This document shows positions 45,031 to 53,731 of a stretch of DNA of 64,000 bases, one piece after another. Origin of the DNA: Pseudeuparius sepicola (taxonomy: Eukaryota; Arthropoda; Insecta; Coleoptera; Anthribidae); assembly GCA_963920635.1 (NCBI GenBank), contig OY987306.1:14154001-14218000 (forward strand), read 5' to 3'. The notes under the pieces were generated by a model. It did no database searches. It was not told where the DNA came from and was given only the letters and a program-made list of their open reading frames with translations. The stretch's first letter is position 1. The number at the start of each line of letters is the position of its first letter. The translations under genes and the position numbers were made by a program.

Positions 45031-45874
45031 GGTTTTCTGGGGTAGGTAATACTCCAGTAAAAGGGGTAGTACGTAGGCCATAAAATTTATAATACCTAAG
45101 GATATAATAATGTGGTAACAAGGTAGGGACAAACTACACATAGGTACCTACCTGTTTTCATCAGCAGGTATTTTGAAAAAACTTATCCCAACATTCCTCG
45201 TGTTGTTAGAACATCCACGAATACAGCAATATTGCGGGGCCATTTCGTCACAAAACCTAAGCACAAAGTGGGTTTTCTGGGGCACAATGCACTAGTGTAA
45301 ATACAGCAACGAAGTATTAGAAGTAACAACACAAGCAGTCAAGTTGAGCTGAATACATATTGTACACCTTATCTGGTCCCTGTTTTGGATACTTTTATCA
45401 CAGTCATGATAATAATACTGGGCTTTTTTACTTAGAAATTGGTAATCGTTTTTCGTTTTATTGTTTACGTTTTATAAGGAGTTTAACCTCAATTGAACAT
45501 ACTGACGCTGTCTGGCGTCTGGCGTTAGGTGGCGCGTCAGCCGTAGGCCACGAACGACGTTGCCGGACTTCGTCAGCTTTTATGCCTGACAATTTCCTTA
45601 AATTCATTTAGCTATTTTTATCGCCTTCAATTTAATATCAACCAAAATACTATCAAGGACTAACATTTTTATAAGTAAATTATCATAGATTTCATTTTAT
45701 ACTAAATTAATTTGCATTATATTTTTGTGGGTTGCCTTGGTTACCGGCTCCCGACTGGACGATCTGGCAGTACCGCAAGAACGGAATCTGTGGCGCCGCG
45801 CCGCGCTGTTGTCAAGCATTCCGCTTTCATAATCAAGTCCCAGAAAACAGGGGTCAGGTTATGGGTTTTCTGGG
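45031..45874. repeat. Repeated GGGTTTTCTGGGG motif in the P-element 5' region
   Basis: The word GGTTTTCTGGG occurs at 45031-45042, 45271-45282 and 45863-45874, and inverted (CCCAGAAAAC) at 45839-45848. The element's own terminus is CCTTTTCTGGG. Repeats of the terminal word inside the element suggest transposase-binding sites; this is inferred. Confidence 0.5.
45152..45243 (-). CDS. P-element transposase exon 1 (THAP domain start)
   Basis: ATG at 45243-45241 opens MAPQYCCIRGCSNNTRNVG, followed by FFKIP, the canonical start of a THAP zinc finger (C-x4-C, then a F/KFP motif). It ends at donor GTAGGT with two bases of a split codon. The promoter should lie between here and the element end at 46137; no clear TATA was assigned. 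Confidence 0.8.
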
Positions 45875-46197
45875 CTCAGATAAATAGAATAAATGGTTCG
45901 TAAAACATTATAATTTTACTACCGGCACACATTAGATAATATTAATTGCTTTCATATTAATTTTATTGGTATACCTACCCAAAATGAATAAATGATAGTG
46001 AAAAATATGTTGACATGTTTTAACCTTTCTAAGGATCTGGCGGCCTAGCAATACTCTCCGTCCCCACCACCTCATAAAAATACCCCTCTGCCCTCTTAAA
46101 TTAGCCAAGTGCCACTTCTGATACGTCCTTTTCTGGGGTTAAAGCGTGCGGCGGTGCGAGTGTAGAAAACTTGGAGTAGCTAAAAGATTATTATACA

Positions 46198-46597
46198 TGT
46201 TACGGGCGACGTGAAGTCGAAGACTTAAAAAAACTTTATTTTGATAACGTGAGTTACAGCGTTATGACTTAGGTAGGCTACAGACAATACTAGACTGATT
46301 CCAATCCTTTCTTTCTAGGTGTATTTATACAGATTTGTTTTGCTGAGTTGTTTTGGTTCTCAAAAAGATAATAAACAAAGAGAAGATTAAATTCTGCAAT
46401 TCTTGCAGTAGGCAAGTTCTAACAATACTCAAAAGGAATATGATATGTCCTAGTAATCAGTTTTAAACAATATTCCATGGAAAATGACAGTGAGCATATT
46501 GAACAATAGTAAATGGGGACATAATATCGAACAGTAAACAGAATCAAGGGTAAAAACAAGGTTAAGATCAAGGGGATGCTTGAGGTCGGATATAACA
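46198..46597 (-). repeat. 3' LTR of a second env-bearing LTR retroelement
   Basis: 400 bp, TGTTACGGGCG...TATAACA on the plus strand (TG...CA). On the minus strand it is preceded directly by the purine tract GAGGGAGAAGA (46598-46608). It follows an env C-terminal region. The partner LTR and gag-pol are not in the window. Confidence 0.65.
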
Positions 46598-46749
46598 TCT
46601 TCTCCCTCATATAAAAAATGTGTGTTAACAAATTTTTGACATTAAATTAGGCATAAGTTTTAGCATTAGAATTTAATTCAATTCCTTCTTCCTCGCGAGG
46701 TTCGTCCAATCTATAAGAAGGCCTTCTTTTGACAGCAAAAAATTTTCTC

Positions 46750-47005
46750 AAATTTCCACTACATCTCCATCACTAGTGGAAGTAATGGCTATTTTAATAC
46801 TTCTAGACTTTTTAGATTTAAAATAAAAATATACAATAATTAAAAGTATGATTAAAGCAATAGATAGATAAGTATGTCAATATTGGCGTATACTTATTTA
46901 CAGTTGGTTCATTAATAATATTATCAAGATCCTTTGCATATTCCTATAATTTATGTTTCACGACAATTAAGTCGTCATAATTAAATTTATTTAGTTGTAA
47001 AAGTT
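46750..47005 (-). pseudogene. env: Env C-terminal fragment of the second LTR element
   Basis: Minus frame fragments include LLQLNKFNYDDLIVVKHKL, then a membrane span YLSIALIILLIIVYFYF with a short basic tail (KSKKSRSIK) and a stop just before the LTR. It is the membrane-anchor end of a gypsy-type envelope. A stop and frame change are present. The remainder of env is at 51954-52575, separated by a 4.9-kb insertion. Confidence 0.55.
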
Positions 47006-47068
47006 TTAATGGAAAAGGGAATTGGTTGGATTTACGCCAAATTAACAGATTTATTTTCTTTTTACATT

Positions 47069-47110
47069 TGTCGACGTTTCGACGATATTTATTTCGTCAT
47101 CTTCAGGACA
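47069..47110 (-). ncRNA. Hammerhead-like ribozyme motif (Penelope-type)
   Basis: Minus strand: stem I TGTC pairs with GACA (4 bp); core CTGAAGA; one extra T; stem II GACGA/TCGTC (5 bp, 8-nt loop); GAAA; two-base-pair stem III (AC/GT); cleavage-site C. Penelope-like elements are known to carry hammerheads with very short stem III. The unpaired extra base after CTGAAGA is unusual. Confidence 0.55.
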
Positions 47111-47169
47111 CTGGAAGTTAACAGTTATTATTTAGTATATATATATTATTCAGATCAGAAAAGCAGATA

Positions 47170-47985
47170 ATAGAATAATATTGGATTGGTATACTAAACC
47201 AAATTGGTATACTAAACCAAAAAACTAAAATAAATTTAGTGCTAAGTATGAAAAATAGAATCTCAAAATTATGTCACCCATCACTTATAAAAAAGAATTT
47301 AGTTAAATTAAAAAAACTTTTTATTGATAATTCTTATCCGGAAAAACTTTTAAACAAATTATTGTTTTCAACAAGAACATCTAATAATATATCAGATCAG
47401 CAACCTTTAGATCAACAACCTAGTACAATTTCGAGTAATAATATTAATTTAAATCTTAAAATATACAGATCTTTTCCTTATATTAAAGACCTAACACCAA
47501 AAATTTCAAATTTATTAAAAAAAGAAACCAATGTCATAATTGCTAATAAAACAATAAAAATTGTAGGAAATCTCTTTACGAATCTTAAGGACAAGGTAAA
47601 TACTCAAGATAGGGCTAATGTAGTTTATCACATTAATTGCACTAATTGTAATAAAACTTACATTGGTCAAACATGCAGAAGCATTAAATCTAGAAATATT
47701 TCGCATAAAAGTGATATTCGTCTAAGGCCCGAATCATGTGCTTTATCTCAACATGTTAATTCAACAGGACACAAAATGGATTTTGATAATACTAAAGTTT
47801 TGGCAACTGAAAGAAATTATTTTAAGCGTTCTTTTCTTGAAATGTGTTACATTAACCAAGTTGAAAATACTCTTAACAAAAAAACAGATATTCAGGACCT
47901 TAATATAATTTTTTCAAATTTACTTTTCTTAGAAAACAAACCAAATTTTACTAACAACAATAATAATTCAAATATACCTAGATAA
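47170..47985 (+). pseudogene. Penelope-like element: RT C-terminal end plus GIY-YIG endonuclease
   Basis: From ~47185 the RT-thumb phrase LDWYTKP appears (tandemly duplicated as WYTKPNWYTKP). A stop lies between it and the 248-residue open frame 47239-47985. That frame includes SFPYIKDLTPKISNLLKK (end of RT). The GIY-YIG-type nuclease follows: VVYHINCTNCNKTYIGQT, CRSIKSR, CALSQHVNSTGHKMDF (Cys/His linker) and the catalytic Glu in ATERNYFKRSFLEMCYI. The N-terminal RT (with YADD) is missing, so this is a 5'-truncated copy. The ATG at 47239 is internal to the ancestral ORF. Confidence 0.8.
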
Positions 47986-48213
47986 AGGTATAATAATAGT
48001 AACTAGTGACATTTATATACCTTTAAAAATAAACTATTTTTAAGTGTCATATTGAACTAGATTTTTGTCAAAACTAAATTTAAAAATTTTGTACTTTTGC
48101 CCTGTCCAATGCAAAATTCAAACATTAACATCTTTACATTATATTAGGAACTCACTTAATTGTAAGTAATTTTGAAATTTATATCACAAAAACTATTTTA
48201 ATGTAATTTTAGA

Positions 48214-48253
48214 GTGACTGAAGAAGCAGTTAAACAACTGCGAAAGCTTTCAC
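48214..48253 (+). ncRNA. Hammerhead-like motif downstream of the Penelope-like ORF
   Basis: Stem I GTGA/TCAC (4 bp); core CTGAAGA; one extra A; stem II GCAGTT/AACTGC (6 bp, loop AAAC); GAAA; minimal stem III (AG/CT); then T. It has the same architecture, including the one-base excess, as the motif at 47069-47110. The N-U-H triplet would be CTT, a poor cleavage site. Confidence 0.45.
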
Positions 48254-48299
48254 CAATAAAAAGAGTCTTCACACTTAAAAATTGGCTTATTTCCCACTA

Positions 48300-49149
48300 A
48301 ATTTGGTTCTTGTTATATATACAGGGTGTATCTTTGATAGATACAGAAATTTTAACCACGTAATCGGGGACGTTCATAAAACCGAAAAATGAAAAAAAAA
48401 TTTTTTTACTCGATGTTTAGAAAATGGGGCAAATCAATCTTTATCCGTGCTCAATGCACGCCGCTGGATCGTCACTAGAAGCGCTTAGAGGGGAGGTCTA
48501 ACCTCTCCCTAGGAGATGGAGGGGAATAACGTTAGATTAGGAAGGGGAATACCGCGACGTTGCCGAGAGTGGAATAAATCTGCTTGCAGAATTAGGTACC
48601 TAGGTACCTTTGAAAATTACTGCTGGTAGGTATCCACGTTTTTTTTTATGATGTCGGTTGCTGTGACGAACTGTTTATTGCTTTCTTCACAGGCGCACAC
48701 AATAATTTAACAAACACGTCAGTTTTTATCACTTTACTGTTATTTTAAGTCCCTAGGCAGCAGAAATGTATCCGAGCGCCGCTGGGAGAAGTCATTGACA
48801 AGTCTTTTGTAGAGTAGGTATCTATCTACCTACCTATTTTACAACTGATTTTCAGGCCGCAATTTTTTTATCCTAATAATTAGCCATCTCTTATACCACC
48901 TTGGGATAATAAATTTCTGATCGGCAATCAACTGAATAAAGTATTTGTTTTAAAATACAAATTATCTGTAAAAATTGCAAATTTCCACAACCACCCATGG
49001 GGTAGAGCAGCGGCGCGTTACTTTTTTTTAGCGGGTGTTTGCCTGTAGCCCTATCATCCCGAAAAAAGTGGGGGAAGACTGTAATTTGACGTGAATTTAA
49101 CGCGCGGCTTCGATTTGTTCATAGTTTTTTAATATTTTTCAACCCTTGC
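48300..49149. other. No recognisable gene
   Basis: Non-coding. A TATACAGGGTGTATC motif at ~48318 resembles a MITE terminus. No partner end was located. Confidence 0.3.
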
Positions 49150-49465
49150 CCGATAGTGCGCCACCTTTAAACCCCCTCAGGGTTGTGGTCCTATGTATTA
49201 TCTACTTTTAAAAAATTATTCGGTTCCGAAAAAAGTGGGGCCGATGGTGCGCCACTTTTAAACCCCCTCAGGGTTGTTGTCCTGTCTATTGTCTACTTTT
49301 AATAGTATATTACACACCGAGGTGTCTCGAGATAAAGTTAACCTCGGCGCTTCGCACCTCGGTTAACTATTTAATCTCTCGACAGTAATGAAACACTTCC
49401 CACCTCGGTGTGTAATATACTATTGGTCTAAAAAATTATTCGGTTCCGAAAATAGTTAGGGAAGA
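49150..49465. repeat. ~95-bp tandem duplication, second copy split by a MITE
   Basis: The unit with GTGCGCCAC, TTTAAACCCCCTCAGGGTTG and ATTATTCGGTTCCGAAAA occurs at ~49153-49247 and again from ~49248. The second copy is interrupted after CTACTTTTA by a 131-bp inverted-repeat element (49300-49431) and resumes at AAAAATTATTCGG. Confidence 0.6.
49300..49431. mobile_element. Short MITE with AATAGTATATTACACACCGA ends
   Basis: The ends AATAGTATATTACACACCGA and their complement are perfectly inverted for 24 bp (through GGTG). A further inner hairpin is TTAACCTCGG/CACCTCGGTTAA. The total is 132 bp, inserted in one copy of a tandem duplication, which proves mobility. Confidence 0.75.
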
Positions 49466-49529
49466 CTGTCAAATTGGCGTGCTTATCATTTCCGCATTTT
49501 TTAACCCTTTGCCGTTTCGGAACTCTCTC

Positions 49530-50296
49530 AAGTTAATTCCTTACCATTCCTCTTACTTTTCGTAAAAATTTGGTGGCGAAATGTCGCGTAATGTCCCCAA
49601 AAACCGAAAAACAGCGACTCCTCCTGGTGAATTTAAGCTTCTGCGTGCCCTTGACTACTGCCCGTAATTCCTCCGCCGAGATTCGCCAGGCGCGGGCATA
49701 TGACGTTGGCGTCGGGAGCTGGCGTCCGACGCCAACTTCACACAAAAACGACGCCGCGCCGAATCGCGCAATAATTACAATTACGAATGAATTCACTGGC
49801 ACTGATTCACTCGATTTTGCTCCATTTCCACGCCGCGCGGCCCGGCCGACCTACTAAATTACAGCTGGGCGAGGAGCGCAAGCGCGGGGCGCCGGATACC
49901 CACTTGAAATCGACACTACAGGTGATCCCCACTACTCATAACTTGTGCGCGATATTAGCCAATCGCGGCTCGCGGCCCCTACTTCTCTCGGGGCGGCGCT
50001 ACTATGTTGCCAAGTGTGCTGAAAATTTACCTGATTTAGTAATTTAATTCCGTATAAATTTAATTGTGTAGTGGATTTTTACATGGATTTACCCGTTTTT
50101 GTGCGTAATAATTATACGAGATAGTAGATTAACTTATAACGAATGAAACCCCGTATAAATCCGCGAAAATCAAAAATCGGATTTAAGGGACTTTAAGTCA
50201 GTTTGGGGACATGTCGGCATAAACGGCAACACCGAATAGTGGTATTGAATGGTATGGGGGAAAGCGTGTGCGCACGCACGCCGTCTCCGTCACCCA
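49530..50296. other. G+C/CpG-richer patch, no recognisable gene
   Basis: ~49560-49990 is clearly richer in CpG than its surroundings (e.g. GGCGTCGGGAGCTGGCGTCC). Open frames at 49570-49857 and 49787-50047 match nothing known. It could be a fragment of a host CpG-rich region or of a TE promoter. Confidence 0.3.
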
Positions 50297-50371
50297 TATA
50301 TATATATATATATATAAAGAAAAGGTGATAATGGGCAAACACTCAAAGTTAACAAAAAGAAAAAACTAGTA

Positions 50372-50416
50372 ACCGCATACACGTGTTTCATGCTATTTGG
50401 CAATCATCAGTACGGT
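50372..50416 (-). ncRNA. Hammerhead ribozyme-like motif, copy 1
   Basis: Minus strand: stem I ACCGTA/TGCGGT (6 bp, one G-U); canonical core CTGATGA; stem II TGC/GCA (3 bp plus a T-T opposition at the core, 6-nt loop); GAAA; stem III ACAC/GTGT without a loop; cleavage triplet GTA. A loopless stem III would work best as a dimer, as reported for short-stem-III hammerheads. Confidence 0.75.
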
Positions 50417-50697
50417 GTAACATTAACCAAATCAAAAGATAGGCATGATTTGGGAAGCAACAAATGAAGTCCAGGCAGGAGCCAACAGCACATTTGCAGC
50501 TTCAGTCAGCACATCCCCTATTTTGGGGCTTGTACTAACATCGCCACGGAGGCTGCTAAAGCGACCTGCGTGGAAATCTTCATAACCCAAGATACAATGA
50601 CAATAAGGATGTAAGATTAGCGAGTGTAAATGTAACAATTACAAGAAAAGGTGATAATGGGCAAACACTCAAAGTTAACAAAAAGAAAAAACTAGTA

Positions 50698-50742
50698 ACC
50701 GCATACACGTGTTTCATGCTATTTGGCAATCATCAGTACGGT
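50698..50742 (-). ncRNA. Hammerhead ribozyme-like motif, copy 2
   Basis: Identical 45 nt, exactly 326 bp from copy 1, same strand. Cleavage at both GTA sites would release a 326-nt RNA. Confidence 0.75.
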
Positions 50743-51023
50743 GTAACATTAACCAAATCAAAAGATAGGCATGATTTGGGAAGCAACAAATGAAGTCCAG
50801 GCAGGAGCCAACAGCACATTTGCAGCTTCAGTCAGCACATCCCCTATTTTGGGGCTTGTACTAACATCGCCACGGAGGCTGCTAAAGCGACCTGCGTGGA
50901 AATCTTCATAACCCAAGATACAATGACAATAAGGATGTAAGATTAGCGAGTGTAAATGTAACAATTACAAGAAAAGGTGATAATGGGCAAACACTCAAAG
51001 TTAACAAAAAGAAAAAACTAGTA

Positions 51024-51068
51024 ACCGCATACACGTGTTTCATGCTATTTGGCAATCATCAGTACGGT
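51024..51068 (-). ncRNA. Hammerhead ribozyme-like motif, copy 3
   Basis: Identical 45 nt, 326 bp from copy 2, in the partial third unit before the inversion. Confidence 0.75.
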
Positions 51069-51307
51069 GTAACATTAACCAAATCAAAAGATAGGCATGA
51101 TTTGGGAAGCAACAAATGAAGTCCAGGCAGGAGCCAACAGCACATTTGCAGCTTCAGTCAGCACATCCCCTATTTTGGGGCTTGTACTAACATCGCCCCA
51201 AAATAGGGGATGTGCTGACTGAAGCTGCAAATGTGCTGTTGGCTCCTGCCTGGACTTCATTTGTTGCTTCCCAAATCATGCCTATCTTTTGATTTGGTTA
51301 ATGTTAC

Positions 51308-51352
51308 ACCGTACTGATGATTGCCAAATAGCATGAAACACGTGTATGCGGT
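51308..51352 (+). ncRNA. Hammerhead ribozyme-like motif, copy 4
   Basis: Identical 45 nt on the plus strand, in the inverted half of the array. Confidence 0.75.
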
Positions 51353-51633
51353 TACTAGTTTTTTCTTTTTGTTAACTTTGAGTGTTTGCCCATTATCACC
51401 TTTTCTTGTAATTGTTACATTTACACTCGCTAATCTTACATCCTTATTGTCATTGTATCTTGGGTTATGAAGATTTCCACGCAGGTCGCTTTAGCAGCCT
51501 CCGTGGCGATGTTAGTACAAGCCCCAAAATAGGGGATGTGCTGACTGAAGCTGCAAATGTGCTGTTGGCTCCTGCCTGGACTTCATTTGTTGCTTCCCAA
51601 ATCATGCCTATCTTTTGATTTGGTTAATGTTAC

Positions 51634-51678
51634 ACCGTACTGATGATTGCCAAATAGCATGAAACACGTGTATGCGGT
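51634..51678 (+). ncRNA. Hammerhead ribozyme-like motif, copy 5
   Basis: Identical 45 nt on the plus strand, 326 bp from copy 4. Confidence 0.75.
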
Positions 51679-51770
51679 TACTAGTTTTTTCTTTTTGTTA
51701 ACTTTGAGTGTTTGCCCATTATCACCTTTTCTTGTAATTGTTACATTTACACTCGCTAATCTTACATCCT

Positions 51771-51773
<3 letters not shown>

Positions 51774-51867
<94 letters not shown>
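51774..51867. repeat. (TA)n microsatellite
   Basis: About 47 uninterrupted TA units directly abutting the last repeat unit. A shorter TA run lies at 50297-50316 on the other side of the array. The poly-(Ile-Tyr) frame over it is an artefact. Confidence 0.95.
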
Positions 51868-51868
<1 letters not shown>

Positions 51869-51953
51869 TAAGTAATAACTGTTAAATGTAAAAATAAAAG
51901 AAATCTGTTAATTTGGCGTAAATCCAACCAATTCCCTTTTCCATTGTCATTTC

Positions 51954-52575
51954 ATTTACTGACGCCACTACCATTGAACAGTAAAGGTTTTAGATCAGGA
52001 AACTTTATTTTAGTTGGAGTTTCTTTACAACATACAAATGGTATATTAATTGGCTAAAATTTATGTTTGATTTTAGGTCTGTTTAAATTTTTCTTATTTC
52101 CAATGTAGGCAATGCATTCAGATTTTAACGTTAAAATTGAAGTTTTGTCTAGCATTATAGTCAAAGGATTTTGATTTTTACACCTAATGGTTATAGGAAA
52201 TATTTCACTTAAAATTATTAACCATTGATTCTCTTCAATCCATTGTACATTATAACTTTCAATTGAAATTGTAACGATATTACAATTATTAGGTAAATGG
52301 GTTTTTACTTCTAATAACGGAGCTTCACATCTTGAGTGAGTCAATAAGAGTAGGACATAAATCTTTACACATTATTAAATGGAACGGTAGTTGTTCTCTA
52401 CAATTTTTTTATCATAAATAATTGCATAGAGAGCTTGGTCATCGCTTTTTGCTATATATTTAGTATAAGTAGATACCATTTAGTAAAATCCAGATTTATT
52501 ATCAAAACTTGGAATAGGATAAATTCTATAAAGAGTCAAAGAGCCTACCATTGAGGTTCTACTAAAGGAATGTCT
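51954..52575 (-). pseudogene. env: Env fragment of the second LTR retroelement
   Basis: Minus frames include LTLYRIYPIPSFDN, MVSTYTKYIAKSDDQ, VENNYRS, CEAPLLEV, YNVQWIEENQWLIIL, and ILTLKSECIAYIG with conserved Cys. This is the ectodomain of a gypsy-type envelope. It is interrupted upstream by the dispersed repeat at 52587 and downstream by the 4.9-kb insertion; stops are also present. Confidence 0.6.
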
Positions 52576-52586
52576 AAATATATTAT

Positions 52587-53230
52587 CAAGTACAGACCTC
52601 GGAGCTCCACCAACTTGAGGAGTGCCCAGTTCTGGCCGTGCTGAAACCATGGCAGGCTTACAAGCACCTATACACAATAGGTACTCCATTTATTAGAAGC
52701 CTGTTTTACAAATAACAATTGTCGTCCAACAAATCCCCCAATAAATCTTACAACTTATTTTTCTGAGAACTTTATTTGAAATAAATGATTGCTTTTTTGA
52801 TAGTTTTTGATAGGGTAACTTTGTGTAACATTTAAGATCCATGGCGTACTTTCAGGGATATTTTTGAAAAACCGGAAACTGCCGAAATTTCTTCGGTTTG
52901 TAATTTTTTTGTTTCAAGAGTTATGGAAAAATTTTCCACAATGTCATTTGTGGGAAAAACTAATTTCTTTAAGCCTACTTTATCAGAATTTAAAACAATG
53001 CCACGGTTTAATAGGTGCTCTCTTAGTACCGACCGAAAAATGTGCCCATTTTATTGTAGCGAGCCGTGGCCTCGAATGCCATGGACCTCAAGTGTGTTTT
53101 TACGCAAAGTTAGCTCATCAAAAAAACATATTTTTTTCAAATAAAGTTCTCAGAAAAATGCATATTTGTCAAAATTTTCTCGAGTGACCCTTATTCTTAA
53201 ATAGACACCCTGTATTTTTGTCCGTAACTT
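52587..53230. repeat. Dispersed repeat, copy B (extended)
   Basis: The first ~270 bp match 7706-7955 (AAGTACAGACCTCGGAG, GGCAGGCTTACAAGC, CCATTTATT). The rest is unique here and ends near GACACCCTGTATTTTTGTCC, an element-end-like motif. It has inserted into the env gene, so it is a transposable repeat of unknown class. Confidence 0.55.
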
Positions 53231-53731
53231 TTCGTATATCAATTCTGAAGCTAGATTCGGATTCTCTAGAGAAAACTGCTGGTTTTATGCTGGTCTTTTT
53301 ATTTCAAAAACTAAGGATATAATCAGACGTTATTTGAGACACCCAATACCCTGAAAAGCTTCTCTTTTTGCAAAGCGAAAAACACAATTAATTCTATTAT
53401 ATTTAGAAAAATAGTTATTTGTGTAACTAGTGCAAAAAGTGCATATTTGTTGCACGAGGCATGAAGTTTTCAGACAGTGGCGGCTCGTGGTTAATACAGT
53501 TGGAGGGGCAATTTCAAGAGACAAAAAAATTTATAAAAGGACAAAAATAAAAGTCTAGATAAAACGAAACAAATTCGCTTACCTTGCCCAGAAAAAGTTG
53601 ACTACAGGAATTTGCTTTTGCTAGTTCTTTTGTTAGTTTTTCACAAGCACATAGTCACACATTTTTATTTGGAATGTTTTTTTTTACGATATTTTATAAA
53701 ATGCTTTATTTTAGTTTTTTTATAGGTAGGT
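53231..53731. other. No recognisable gene
   Basis: Flank of the Ty3/Gypsy insertion. A hAT-like terminus phrase CAGTGGCGGCTCGTGG lies at ~53473 but no partner end was found. Confidence 0.3.

Larger units (their letters stand above)
38806..46137 (-). mobile_element. P-type DNA transposon (THAP transposase), 7.3 kb with nested insertions
   Basis: The ends are inverted: CCAGAAAAGGACG at 38806 and CGTCCTTTTCTGGG ending at 46137, with further matching (ATCAGAAGTGGCACTTG) to ~35-40 bp. Both sides carry the 8-bp duplication GTTAAAGC (38798-38805 and 46138-46145), the TSD length of P elements. Inside, on the minus strand, is a four-exon THAP9/P-type transposase gene. A mariner-like element (41767-43705) and a 590-bp MITE (44195-44784) sit in its introns. 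Without these the element would be ~4.8 kb. Confidence 0.85.
50318..51773. repeat. 326-bp tandem repeat array with inversion; hammerhead-bearing (retrozyme-like)
   Basis: Two full direct copies (50318-50643, 50644-50969) and a partial third (50970-51195) are followed, after a 15-bp spacer (51181-51195), by inverted copies from 51196 to 51773. Copies look identical. The array is flanked on both sides by TA dinucleotide runs. Each unit contains one hammerhead motif (five in all). A 68-codon frame (MLHLHSLILHPYCHCILGY...) recurs in three complete units but matches no protein, and 326 is not a multiple of three. Tandem hammerhead repeats of this size are known in animal genomes as non-autonomous retrozymes producing small circular RNAs. 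Confidence 0.85.
47006..51953. mobile_element. Composite insertion with inverted ends splitting env
   Basis: The ends AATGGAAAAGGGAATTGG (from ~47008) and its complement (to ~51953) are inverted. The match continues ~80 bp through ATTTACGCCAAATTAACAGA and to GTTATTA. Inside are a Penelope-like fragment, non-coding sequence and the 326-bp ribozyme-repeat array. The left end contains 49 bp (47070-47118) missing from the right end, and these 49 bp are essentially a hammerhead-like motif. Whether this is one element or several nested ones is unresolved. Confidence 0.5.

Noticed and set aside
50432..50638. 68-residue frame repeated in three units of the 326-bp array
   Set aside because: Identity reflects repeat identity; no protein similarity, no codon-level evidence, and the unit length is not a multiple of three.
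51647..51871. Open frame ending in poly(Tyr-Ile)
   Set aside because: Read through the (TA)n microsatellite; artefact.
53473..53488. CAGTGGCGGCTCGTGG as a hAT element end
   Set aside because: No matching inverted end or 8-bp duplication was found; the same applies to ~12733.
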